From: Lysobacter_L cavernae
GTDB taxonomy: Bacteria > Pseudomonadota > Gammaproteobacteria > Xanthomonadales > Xanthomonadaceae
Reading direction: 5' to 3'
Assembly (NCBI RefSeq): GCF_042648505.1
Contig: NZ_JBHRXK010000003.1
Location: 310,001 to 374,000 of the forward strand
Length of the DNA stretch: 64,000 nucleotides
This document shows, piece by piece, positions 15,791-23,373 of this stretch. Made by a program: the position numbers and the translations under genes. How positions within the stretch are numbered: the stretch's first letter is position 1; every line of letters starts with the position of its first letter. The notes under the pieces are model-generated. The model worked only from the letters and a program-made list of their open reading frames with translations, was not told where the DNA came from and made no database searches.

Positions 15791-15885
15791 CGGCAACGGC
15801 TCGCACAGGGCGGCACAGTGTCGGCGATCCATGCCGATGCGGCCAGTCTCGCGGAATGCAGATGCGGCAGGTGCAGCCGCGCGGC

Positions 15886-16308
15886 TCAGAGCCGCGGCAG
15901 CGTGGTGCGCCGGTACACCAGCCTGACCGCCACCAGCGCGACCGGGATTGGTAGCAGCAGACCAATGATCGCCAGCCAGGTCGGGTGCGGCACTTTCATG
16001 ATCATGCCGACCACGCCCGACATCACCACCAGTGCGACCAGCAGCGCGGCTGCGGTCTGATGGCGCGCGATCCGGGCGGCGGCCAGTGCGCCGACGAAGC
16101 TGCCGAGTGTCCACGCCAGCGCCAGCATGGCCTTGCCCGCGAACGGCATCGCCGCGACGAACTTGGCGAACGCGGCCTCGTGCACCGGGTTCAACGGGTC
16201 GAGTCCGGCCGGTGGTGGGTAGAAGCGGTGGCCGACGGCTTCCACGGCCACGATCACGGCGATCGCGACCACTACGCCGACCAGCATGCCCAGGATCGTT
16301 CGCCCCAT
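15886..16308 (-). CDS. Small integral membrane protein
   Basis: A 140-residue protein starting at the ATG at 16308, preceded by GGGAG. It has four hydrophobic helices: I-L-G-M-L-V-G-V-V-V-A, A-L-A-W-T-L-G-S-F-V-G, V-A-L-V-V-M-S-G-V-V-G and I-I-G-L-L-L-P-I-P-V-A. A short extracytoplasmic loop has H-R-F-Y-P-P-P-A-G-L and H-E-A-A-F-A-K-F-V. This layout is common among unknown proteobacterial proteins; no function is assigned. It lies 95 nt upstream of the beta-lactamase on the same strand and could be co-transcribed with it. Confidence 0.65.
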   Translation of the reverse strand: MGRTILGMLVGVVVAIAVIVAVEAVGHRFYPPPAGLDPLNPVHEAAFAKFVAAMPFAGKAMLALAWTLGSFVGALAAARIARHQTAAALLVALVVMSGVVGMIMKVPHPTWLAIIGLLLPIPVALVAVRLVYRRTTLPRL

Positions 16309-16399
16309 CGGTGGTCTCTCCCGCTGTCGTAGTGCGGGAGCATCGCGCGTGCCGCGGGATGCGACAAGCGCCCATGCGTGCGCATAATCGGGAGCCGCC

Positions 16400-17005
16400 A
16401 TGGAGAACTGCATGACCGCTCCCGCTCCCCGCCTGCTGGCCTTCGCCGGCGCCTTGCGCCAGGGCTCCTACAACCGCCGCCTGATCCACGTGCTGGCTGA
16501 CGGTGCCCGCACCGCCGGCGCGCAGGTGACCCTGATCGAATTGCGCGACTACCCGTTGCCGGTCTACGACGGCGACATCGAGGCCGCGGGCATGCCCGAC
16601 GCGGTGCGCGCGCTGCAGCAGCTGATGCGCGAGCACGACGGCCTGCTGATCAGCACGCCCGAATACAACGGCTCGATGCCGGCGCTGGTGAAGAACACCC
16701 TGGACTGGATCTCGCGGCCGACGGCCGACGGCCGCTCCGGCGTGGCCCTGTTCCAGGACAAGGTGGCCGGGATCGTTTCCGCTTCACCGGGACCGCTGGG
16801 CGGGCTGCGGTCGCTGCTGGTGCTGCGCGACGCGCTGGCCAAGCTCGGCCTGATCGTGGTGCCGCAGCAGGTCGCGGTCGGCCAGGCGGCCGACAAGCTC
16901 ACCGATTACGGCGTGCTCAACGATGACCGCATGAAAACCAATGTGCATGGCGTCGCCGCGGCGGTGGTCAGGCACGTCACGATGCGGGTGGGAGTGGCGG
17001 CATGA
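16400..17005 (+). CDS. NADPH-dependent FMN reductase (quinone or azo reductase type)
   Basis: A 201-residue flavodoxin-like protein. F-A-G-A-L-R-Q-G-S-Y-N-R-R-L forms the phosphate loop for FMN, and S-T-P-E-Y-N-G-S-M-P-A-L-V-K-N-T is the strong family signature. Such enzymes reduce quinones, chromate or azo dyes with NAD(P)H in the cytosol. Two starts, ATG 16400 and ATG 16412, each follow a GGAG-like site; the longer is listed. Its stop overlaps the start of the downstream thioesterase gene (ATGA). The pairing is conserved-looking, but its meaning is unclear. Confidence 0.85.
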   Translation: MENCMTAPAPRLLAFAGALRQGSYNRRLIHVLADGARTAGAQVTLIELRDYPLPVYDGDIEAAGMPDAVRALQQLMREHDGLLISTPEYNGSMPALVKNTLDWISRPTADGRSGVALFQDKVAGIVSASPGPLGGLRSLLVLRDALAKLGLIVVPQQVAVGQAADKLTDYGVLNDDRMKTNVHGVAAAVVRHVTMRVGVAA

Positions 17006-17502
17006 GCGGACAACAGCGCGAACTGAACCTGCGGTTCCTGGCCGAGCCGACCGACGTCAATTACGGTGGCAAGGTCCACGGCGGCATGGTGATGAAGTGG
17101 ATCGACCAGGCCGGCTACGCCGCCGCGGTCGGCTGGAGTGGCAAGTACAGCGTCACCGTCGCGGTCGGCGGCATCCGCTTCGTCGCCCCGATCCGGATCT
17201 CCGACCTGGTCACCGTCCACACCAAGCTGGTGCATACCGGTACCACCAGCATGCACTTTGCCGTCGACGTGAAGGCGCGCGACCCCATGGAGGACCCGAC
17301 CGAGGACCGGCTGTGCACGCACTGCGTGATCGTGTTCGTCGCCCTCGATGCGGTCGAAGGCAAGCCGACGCCGGTGCCGGTGTGGACGCCGGTCAACGAC
17401 GATGACAAGCACCTGGCCGAGTACGCACTCAAGGTGATGGAGCTGAGCAAGGGCATCGAGCAAACGGTCGAGCGCCTCGCCGCGCTCAATGACGGTGCTT
17501 GA
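17002..17502 (+). CDS. Acyl-CoA thioesterase (hotdog fold)
   Basis: A 166-residue protein of the YciA/ACOT group, which splits acyl-CoA into free acid and CoA. The hotdog helix starts after D-V-N-Y-G-G-K-V-H-G-G-M-V-M-K-W-I-D, where N, G-G and D are the conserved active-site positions. The following strands V-T-V-A-V-G-G-I-R-F and I-R-I-S-D-L-V-T-V are typical. Translationally coupled to the FMN reductase upstream by a 4-nt overlap. It ends before a strong hairpin shared with the convergent peptidase gene. Confidence 0.85.
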   Translation: MSGQQRELNLRFLAEPTDVNYGGKVHGGMVMKWIDQAGYAAAVGWSGKYSVTVAVGGIRFVAPIRISDLVTVHTKLVHTGTTSMHFAVDVKARDPMEDPTEDRLCTHCVIVFVALDAVEGKPTPVPVWTPVNDDDKHLAEYALKVMELSKGIEQTVERLAALNDGA

Positions 17503-17521
17503 ACCGGGCCCTGAAACGACG

Positions 17522-17543
17522 CAGGCCGCCTTGCGGCGGCCTG
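17522..17543. terminator. Bidirectional hairpin between convergent genes
   Basis: A 9-bp perfect stem CAGGCCGCC / GGCGGCCTG with a TTGC loop lies 19 nt after the thioesterase stop and 24 nt after the end of the convergent NlpC/P60 gene. No T-run follows, so efficiency is unsure. Confidence 0.65.
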
Positions 17544-17567
17544 GGCGGGTGGCGATGACGCGACGGC

Positions 17568-18260
17568 TCAGATGCCGTCGACGCGCCGCGCCTGCATGAA
17601 CTTGTTGCTCCAGTAGCCGGTGTCCAGGCTCGACACCTGCACGTCCTTGCCACGGCTGGGCGCGTGCACGAAGCGGCCCTCGCCAACATAGATGCCGACG
17701 TGGTCGACGCGGCCTCGGCGGCCGAAGAACACCAGGTCGCCGGCGTTGAGCTTGGCGCGGTCGGTGACCAGCTCGCCGCTCTTGGCCATCTCGCGCGAGA
17801 CGCGCGGCAGCTCGATGCCGAGCGCGTTGCGGAACACGTAACCGACCAGGCCGCTGCAGTCGAAGCCCTTGTCCGGGTCGGTGCCGCCCCAGCGGTACGG
17901 GGTGCCCAGCAGGGCCAGGGCGCGTTGCAACACGGTCTTGATCTTGCCCTGTTCGGCCGCCGGCAGACTGGCTGCCGCCACGGCATCGATGGCGCCCGGG
18001 GCGAGCAGGCGGTTGAGGTCGGTGGCGAGCAGCAGGGCGCGGTCGGACAGGTTCATCGACTCGGGCAGCATGGCCCGGGTCACCGGCGCCGGGGCGTCGG
18101 CGGAATCGCCGGCCAGCGAGGAGCTGGGCATCTGCTGCGCGAACGCAGGCAGGGCCAGGGCGGCCAGGGCGATTGCGAAAAAGAGACGGGAAACAGCCCG
18201 GGGCGGGCGGGAATAAGCAGCGGCGGCTGGGCGGCCTGAGCGGGGCGGGTTGAGCGTCAC
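17568..18260 (-). CDS. NlpC/P60 (C40) peptidoglycan endopeptidase
   Basis: A 230-residue exported cysteine peptidase. The only plausible start is GTG at 18260, giving an unusually long Pro/Arg-rich n-region before the signal core F-F-A-I-A-L-A-A-L-A-L-P-A-F-A. The C40 domain fills the second half: Cys135 in G-F-D-C-S-G-L-V, His187 in R-V-D-H-V-G-I-Y-V and His199 in R-F-V-H-A-P-S-R-G. It should cut the gamma-D-Glu to diaminopimelate bond in cell-wall peptides. A close relative is encoded directly upstream in the same direction, so the two look like a duplicated pair. Confidence 0.9.
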   Translation of the reverse strand: MTLNPPRSGRPAAAAYSRPPRAVSRLFFAIALAALALPAFAQQMPSSSLAGDSADAPAPVTRAMLPESMNLSDRALLLATDLNRLLAPGAIDAVAAASLPAAEQGKIKTVLQRALALLGTPYRWGGTDPDKGFDCSGLVGYVFRNALGIELPRVSREMAKSGELVTDRAKLNAGDLVFFGRRGRVDHVGIYVGEGRFVHAPSRGKDVQVSSLDTGYWSNKFMQARRVDGI

Positions 18261-18377
18261 GCGGTCATCACGAAGTCGTCGACCGCGGGATCATGCCTGC
18301 CGAATGGGTAAGGCAGGTTCATATTTCGTTATTTATTCGTTAATCATGACGCGAAATGTCACAAATCCGGCGCCGCC

Positions 18378-18929
18378 TCATTTCAGCACGCGCTTGGCGC
18401 CGCTGTAGTGATCGCGCCAGTACGGGCCGTCGAGGTGGTCGAGGCGGACCGTGCCACCGCTGCTTGGTGCATGCACGAAGCGGCCTTCGCCGACGTAGAT
18501 GCCGACGTGACTGACGTTGCCGGAGCTGCCGAAGAACACCAGGTCGGCGGCGGCCAGCCGCTCCGCGGCGATCTTCGGCCCCTGGAAGCCGGCCAGGTCG
18601 CGCGAGGTGCGCGGCAGGCGCAGGTCGAGCGTGTCGTGGTAGACGTAATTGACCAGCCCGCTGCAGTCGAAGCCGCCATCGGGGGTGTTGCCGCCGTAAC
18701 GGTAGGGCGTGCCGACCAGGCTGATGGCGCGCATCAGCACGGCGTTGGCCGCGACCGGGTCCTGCGCTGCGACCACCGGCCATTGCCGGCCCGCAGGCGG
18801 CGACTGGCGCACGGCCTCGCGTCCGCCGCCGCAACCGACGAGAACGGCGCACAGCAGCGTCAGCAAAGGGAGGGCGCCGCGCGCTGGCGCGGGGGCGGGC
18901 TTGCCGGGATAATGCGCGGCCTTCGTCAC
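18378..18929 (-). CDS. NlpC/P60 (C40) peptidase, lipoprotein
   Basis: A 183-residue protein if it starts at GTG 18929; this gives a short basic n-region and a lipobox L-V-G-C with Cys33 as acylation site. The frame stays open to about 19001, where a longer start would leave almost no space before the divergent slyD gene. The C40 triad is Cys89 (F-D-C-S-G-L-V), His141 (S-H-V-G-I-Y-V) and His153 (F-V-H-A-P-S-S). The domain is very similar to the next gene downstream, including the G-T-P-Y-R-Y-G-G turn. Likely a lipid-anchored cell-wall endopeptidase like Spr/MepS. Confidence 0.85.
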   Translation of the reverse strand: MTKAAHYPGKPAPAPARGALPLLTLLCAVLVGCGGGREAVRQSPPAGRQWPVVAAQDPVAANAVLMRAISLVGTPYRYGGNTPDGGFDCSGLVNYVYHDTLDLRLPRTSRDLAGFQGPKIAAERLAAADLVFFGSSGNVSHVGIYVGEGRFVHAPSSGGTVRLDHLDGPYWRDHYSGAKRVLK

Positions 18930-19017
18930 GGCCGACAGCTTGGCCGTTCGCGTCGCCGGCGGCAACCCGTCGCTCCTTCCCTTGCTGCCCATCGGCGGCA
19001 ACCAGCCGAGTCCTGCA

Positions 19018-19497
19018 ATGAAAATCGAGAAAGATCGCGTTGTCCGCTTCCACTACACCGTGTCCGAGCAAGGCCAGGAGCCGCTCGAGAGCTCGGAAGG
19101 CCGCGATCCGCTGGCGATCCTGATCGGCCACGGCAACATCATCCCGGGCCTGGAAAAGGCGATGGACGGCCGCGAGGCCGGCGAGAAGTTCGAGGTCGAC
19201 GTGGCCGCCGCCGATGCCTACGGCGTGCGCCAGGACGGCCTGACCCAGCGCGTGCCGAAGAAGCACTTCCAGGGTGCACGCCTGGAGCCGGGCATGCAGG
19301 CGGTGCTGCCGACCAACTTCGGTCCGCGCGCGGTGACCATCCAGAAGGTCGGCATGAGCGTGGTCGATGTCGACCTCAACCATCCGATGGCCGGCAAGGA
19401 CCTGCACTTCGCGATCGAGTTGGTCGAGGTGCGCGAAGCCAGCGCGGAAGAGCTCGAGCACGGCCACGTGCACGGCGAGGGCGGCCACCAGCACTGA
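19018..19497 (+). CDS. slyD: FKBP-type peptidyl-prolyl isomerase SlyD
   Basis: A 159-residue cytosolic folding helper. The FKBP core has I-L-I-G-H-G-N-I-I-P-G-L-E-K-A-M; the insert-in-flap (IF) chaperone domain covers about residues 70-130; and the core returns with N-H-P-M-A-G-K-D-L-H-F. The C-terminal tail E-H-G-H-V-H-G-E-G-G-H-Q-H is His-rich, as in metal-binding SlyD, which delivers nickel to hydrogenase maturation in other bacteria. No hydrogenase gene is seen here. The ATG at 19018 is used. A strong terminator follows. Confidence 0.9.
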   Translation: MKIEKDRVVRFHYTVSEQGQEPLESSEGRDPLAILIGHGNIIPGLEKAMDGREAGEKFEVDVAAADAYGVRQDGLTQRVPKKHFQGARLEPGMQAVLPTNFGPRAVTIQKVGMSVVDVDLNHPMAGKDLHFAIELVEVREASAEELEHGHVHGEGGHQH

Positions 19498-19521
19498 GTG
19501 CTGCGCCCCTGTGCGGTTGAT

Positions 19522-19549
19522 GCGACGGCCCGCGCGAGCGGGCCGTCGC
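19522..19549 (+). terminator. Terminator of slyD
   Basis: A perfect 12-bp stem GCGACGGCCCGC / GCGGGCCGTCGC with the stable GCGA tetraloop lies 24 nt after the slyD stop. A short CGTTTG follows. Confidence 0.8.
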
Positions 19550-19848
19550 CGTTTGCGGCCGTGTCGGGTCGTCGCTGCCATCGTCGCCGCCAGCGGTCAT
19601 GGCGATGCTGGTCAAGTCGCTTTTACTCGTCATTCCCGCGAAGGCGGGGCCTTTGGGCAGCCATCCGGTTGCCCAGGCGTGGAGGAGGTTGGCTGCGGGA
19701 CCGGCTCCCGCCGGCCGCACGACACTGATCAATTACCCGATGCAATCGATGGTCGGCCGGTGTTCTACGACTGCGGTCTCGGCCTTCATCTATTGGCGGT
19801 GGCCGCCGATGCGGCGCGCGGCCGTGCCGGCCACGTAAACTGGCCGCC
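19550..19848. other. Gap with a repeat half-element, no gene
   Basis: The stretch between the slyD terminator and the dehydrogenase gene contains one arm of the CGTCATTCCCGCG repeat family near 19628-19650, without its mirror arm. No coding frame has a start, ribosome site and plausible composition. The promoter of the dehydrogenase gene is presumably here but was not recognised. Confidence 0.5.
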
Positions 19849-21105
19849 ATGAAACAACACGAAGATGTGGTGATCGTCGGCGCCGGCGTAATCGGTCTGG
19901 CCAGTGCCTTGTCCCTGCTCGAAGCCGGTCGCCGGGTACGCGTGATCGACGCCGGCCGCATCGGCGGCGGCAGCTCGCACGGCAACTGCGGCACCATCAC
20001 GCCGAGCCATGCCACGCCGCTGGCCGCCCCGGGGGTGATCGTCCAGGCGCTGCGTTGGATGCTGACGCCGGATGCGCCGCTGTACGTGCACCCCAAGCTC
20101 GATCCGCAGCTGTGGAGCTGGCTGCTGCGTTTCGCCGCGCGCTGCAACCAGCGCGACTGGCGCGCCAGCGCGCAGGCCAAGTCGGCCCTGCTCAACGATT
20201 CGCGCGCGCGCCTGGAGGGCTGGGTCGAGCGTTATGGCCTGGTCTGCGAATTCGACACGGCCGGCGTCGACTACGTGTTCCGCGACAGAAAGGCGTTCGA
20301 GAGCGGCCAGTTCGAACTCGACCTGCTGCGCGAGTTCGGCATCAACGTGGCGGTGCTCGACGGTGCCGCCTACGAGGCCCAGGACCCGGCGTTCAAGCCG
20401 GGCGTCGCCGGTGCGATCCGCTTCGATCACGACGCCGTGCTGCGCCCCGATCGCTATGTCGCCGAACTGGCGCGCACGGTGCGCGAGCGCGGCGGCGAGT
20501 TCACCGAGCAGTGCGCGCTGCGCAACCTCCGCTGCGATGCTGCTGGCGTCGAACTCGATACCAGCCTCGGCCCGCTGCACGCGCGCGAGGTCGTGGTGGC
20601 GCTGGGCGCGTGGACGCCGAAGCTGTCCGCCGCGATCGGCCTGCCGTCGCTGCAACGCGCCATGCAGCCCGGCAAGGGCTATTCGATCACCTACGACCGT
20701 CCGCCGGTGACGCCGCGTCGGCCGGTGGTGCTGCGCGAGCGCAAGGTCTGCGTGACGATGTGGGACAGCGGCTTCCGCCTCGGCAGCACCATGGAGTTTT
20801 CCGGTTACGACGAGAGCCTCAACCCGCGCCGGCTGGCGGCGCTGGAGCGCGGCGCCGCCGAGTACCTGCACCACCCGGTCGGCCCGGCCGAGCGCGAACG
20901 CTGGTACGGCTGGCGGCCGATGAGTGTCGACGACGTGCCGCTGATCGGCCGCGTGCCCGGCTGCGACGGTCTCTGGCTGGCCACCGGCCACGGCATGATG
21001 GGGGTGAGCATGAGCGCCGGTACCGGCCAACTGGTCGCCGACCTGATCAGCGGGCGTGCGACCGCCATCGACCCGCATCCCTACCGGCCGGAGCGTTTCG
21101 TGTGA
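19849..21105 (+). CDS. FAD-dependent D-amino-acid dehydrogenase-like oxidoreductase
   Basis: A 418-residue DAO/DadA-type flavoprotein. The dinucleotide fold V-V-I-V-G-A-G-V-I-G-L-A-S-A binds FAD at the N terminus. G-G-G-S-S-H-G-N-C-G follows, and the C-terminal FAD contact is W-L-A-T-G-H-G-M-M-G. P-M-S-V-D-D-V-P-L-I-G matches the DadA family. It should oxidise D-amino acids, or a related amine such as hydroxyproline, to keto acids, passing electrons to the respiratory chain. Its stop overlaps the GTG start of the downstream glutathione reductase gene. Confidence 0.85.
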   Translation: MKQHEDVVIVGAGVIGLASALSLLEAGRRVRVIDAGRIGGGSSHGNCGTITPSHATPLAAPGVIVQALRWMLTPDAPLYVHPKLDPQLWSWLLRFAARCNQRDWRASAQAKSALLNDSRARLEGWVERYGLVCEFDTAGVDYVFRDRKAFESGQFELDLLREFGINVAVLDGAAYEAQDPAFKPGVAGAIRFDHDAVLRPDRYVAELARTVRERGGEFTEQCALRNLRCDAAGVELDTSLGPLHAREVVVALGAWTPKLSAAIGLPSLQRAMQPGKGYSITYDRPPVTPRRPVVLRERKVCVTMWDSGFRLGSTMEFSGYDESLNPRRLAALERGAAEYLHHPVGPAERERWYGWRPMSVDDVPLIGRVPGCDGLWLATGHGMMGVSMSAGTGQLVADLISGRATAIDPHPYRPERFV

Positions 21106-22478
21106 GCACGCCGAGCGGCAAGCCCGATGCCAAGGCGCATTTCGACCTGGTCGTCATTGGTGGCGGCTCCGGTGGCCTGGCCGGCGCGTTCCGTGCGGCC
21201 GAGCACGGCGCGCGCGTGGCGCTGCTGGAGCCGCACCTGCTCGGCGGCACCTGCGTCAACGTCGGTTGCGTGCCGAAGAAGGCCATGTGGCTCGCCGCCG
21301 AGGCGGCCACCAGGCTGCAGTTCGCGCCGACCCTGGGTTTCCCGGTCGCGCCCGCGCCGCTCGACTGGGCCGAGTTCATCGTCCATCGCGAGCGCTACAT
21401 CGCCAACATCCACGCCAGTTACCGCCGCCGTCTCGACGCGGCCGGCATCGCGGTGCTGCCGGCGTGGGCGCGATTGCTCGACGCGCGCACCGTCGAGTGC
21501 GAGAACGGTGTGCGCCTGCACGCCGATCGCATCCTGATCGCGACCGGCGGTCGTCCGCTGCGCCCGGCCATTGCCGGTGCCGAGCTGGGCGGCGTCTCCG
21601 ACGACTTCTTCCAATGGCGTGCGGCACCGGCGCGCGTGGCCGTGGTCGGCGCCGGTTACATCGCAGTGGAACTGGCCGGGTTGTTGCAGGCGCTGGGCAG
21701 CCAGGTCGAACTGTTCGTGCGCGGCGACCGCCTGCTCAAGGAGTTCGACCACGAGCTGACCACGCAACTGGCCGAGGACTACCGCCAGTCCGGCGTGCGC
21801 CTGCATTTCGGCCATCACCTCACCGCGGTCGAAGCGGCCGGCGAGGGCGTGCGCCTGCGTGACGGCGATGGCGCGCTGGGCGAGCGTTTCGATGCGCTGC
21901 TGTTCGCGACCGGACGCCAGCCAAACAGCGACCGCCTGAATCTGGACGCGGCCGGCGTCGCCGTTGATGCGGCCGGCCATATCGTCGTCGACGAGCGCCA
22001 CGCCACCAGCGTCGAGGACCTGTACGCGGTCGGTGACTGCACCGCCAACGCGGCGCTGACGCCGGTCGCGATCGCCGCCGCCCGCCGCTTGATGGACCGC
22101 CTCTACGGCGGACGTGAGGCCGTGCTCGACCAGCGCGACATCCCGACCGTGGTGTTCTCGCACCCGCCGATCGGCCAAGTCGGCTTGACCGAGGCGCAGG
22201 CGCGCGCCCTGCATGGTGATGCGCTCGTGCATGTCTACCGTGCCGGCTTCCGGCCGATGCTGTACGCGTTGGCCGACATGCCGCAGCGCAGTGTTTTCAA
22301 GCTGGTCTGCCTCGGTGACGAACGCCGCGTGATCGGCATCCACCTGATGGGCGAGGCCGCCGACGAGATCCTGCAGGGCTTCGCTGTAGCGCTCAAGCGC
22401 GGCATCACCCTCGACGACCTGCGCGACACGGTCGCAATCCACCCGACCAGCGCCGAAGAAGTGGTGCTGATGCGATGA
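21102..22478 (+). CDS. gor: Glutathione-disulfide reductase
   Basis: A 458-residue NADPH-dependent flavoenzyme that regenerates glutathione. FAD binds at V-V-I-G-G-G-S-G-G; the redox disulphide is Cys51/Cys56 in G-G-T-C-V-N-V-G-C-V-P-K-K. The NADPH domain has V-V-G-A-G-Y-I-A-V-E-L-A-G, the second FAD motif Y-A-V-G-D-C-T follows, and the dimer-face His-Pro of A-I-H-P-T-S-A-E-E-V closes the protein. The GTG at 21102 overlaps the upstream stop, indicating coupling. The frame remains open far upstream, but that stretch overlaps the dehydrogenase in another frame and is not protein. Confidence 0.9.
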   Translation: MSTPSGKPDAKAHFDLVVIGGGSGGLAGAFRAAEHGARVALLEPHLLGGTCVNVGCVPKKAMWLAAEAATRLQFAPTLGFPVAPAPLDWAEFIVHRERYIANIHASYRRRLDAAGIAVLPAWARLLDARTVECENGVRLHADRILIATGGRPLRPAIAGAELGGVSDDFFQWRAAPARVAVVGAGYIAVELAGLLQALGSQVELFVRGDRLLKEFDHELTTQLAEDYRQSGVRLHFGHHLTAVEAAGEGVRLRDGDGALGERFDALLFATGRQPNSDRLNLDAAGVAVDAAGHIVVDERHATSVEDLYAVGDCTANAALTPVAIAAARRLMDRLYGGREAVLDQRDIPTVVFSHPPIGQVGLTEAQARALHGDALVHVYRAGFRPMLYALADMPQRSVFKLVCLGDERRVIGIHLMGEAADEILQGFAVALKRGITLDDLRDTVAIHPTSAEEVVLMR

Positions 22479-22484
22479 ATACTG

Positions 22485-22563
22485 TCATCCCGAGCGGAGC
22501 GAGGGATCTGCTTTTTTCAGTTGATGTCAGCGAAAGCAGATTCCTCACTGCGTTCGGAACGAC
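22485..22563. repeat. Palindromic repeat GTCATCCCGAGCG...TTCGGAACGAC
   Basis: The left arm runs GTCATCCCGAGCGGAGCG, then AGGGATCTGCTTTT. The right arm is its inverse, AGCAGATTCCTCACTGCG then TTCGGAACGAC. The centre of about 15 bp does not pair. A second member of the same family lies at 32630-32708. It fills almost the whole gap between gor and the deformylase gene. Confidence 0.8.
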
Positions 22564-22569
22564 AACGCC

Positions 22570-23373
22570 ATGAGCATGGACATCTACACCCTGCACCGCG
22601 GCGATGCGCCGCTGTTGATCAGCCTGCCGCACGACGGCAGCGCCATCCCGCCGGAACTGGCCGCGCGCATGACGCCGGAAGCCCGGCGTGCGCCGGACAC
22701 CGATTGGCACGTATCGCGCTTGTACGCGTTCGCGCGCGAACTGGGCGCCTCGATCATTGCCCCACGCCATTCGCGCTACGTCGTCGACCTCAATCGTCCG
22801 CCGGACGACACCTCGCTGTATCCGGGCCAGAACACCACCGGCCTGTGCCCGGCGGTGCGCTTCAGCGGTGATCCGGTGTACCTGGACGGCCAGGCGCCGA
22901 GGCCCGACGAGATCGCCAGCCGCGTCGAACGCTACTGGCGGCCGTACCACCATGCGCTGCGCGACGAGATCGAGCGCATCCAGGCCGCACACGGCCGGGT
23001 GGTACTGTGGGAAGGCCATTCGATCAAGGGCAGCGAGCTGCCGTTCCTGTTCGAAGGCCGCCTGCCGGACTTGAACCTCGGCACTTCGAGCGGCACCAGT
23101 TGCTCGCCCGCGCTGCAGTCGCGACTGCAAGCGGTGCTCGGCGGGCAGGGCGACTACGATTTCGTCGTCAACGGCCGCTTCAAGGGCGGCTACATCACCC
23201 GCCATTACGGCGCGCCGGCACAGGGCATTGGCGCGGTGCAACTGGAGATCAGCCAGCGCAACTACATGGACGAGGGCAGCTTCTCCTATGACGACACCAA
23301 GGCCGCGCGGCTGCAGGCGGTGATTTCACAATTGCTGCGGGCGGCCTTGGAGGGTGCGGCCCGCGGCGCATGA
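22570..23373 (+). CDS. hutG: N-formylglutamate deformylase
   Basis: A 267-residue zinc-dependent amidohydrolase. It has L-L-I-S-L-P-H-D-G-S near the N terminus, D-T-D-W-H-V-S-R-L-Y, the L-N-R-P-P-D-D motif, W-E-G-H-S-I-K-G-S and N-L-G-T-S-S-G-T-S-C, as in HutG. It hydrolyses N-formylglutamate to glutamate and formate, the last step of one histidine degradation route. No other hut gene is present in the window. ATG 22570 is listed; ATG 22576 is possible. Its end overlaps the next gene by 4 nt (ATGA). Confidence 0.85.
   Translation: MSMDIYTLHRGDAPLLISLPHDGSAIPPELAARMTPEARRAPDTDWHVSRLYAFARELGASIIAPRHSRYVVDLNRPPDDTSLYPGQNTTGLCPAVRFSGDPVYLDGQAPRPDEIASRVERYWRPYHHALRDEIERIQAAHGRVVLWEGHSIKGSELPFLFEGRLPDLNLGTSSGTSCSPALQSRLQAVLGGQGDYDFVVNGRFKGGYITRHYGAPAQGIGAVQLEISQRNYMDEGSFSYDDTKAARLQAVISQLLRAALEGAARGA

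Noticed and set aside
20055..21101. A long N-terminal extension of glutathione reductase
   Set aside because: It overlaps the complete dehydrogenase gene in another frame; the enzyme's FAD motif begins right after GTG 21102.
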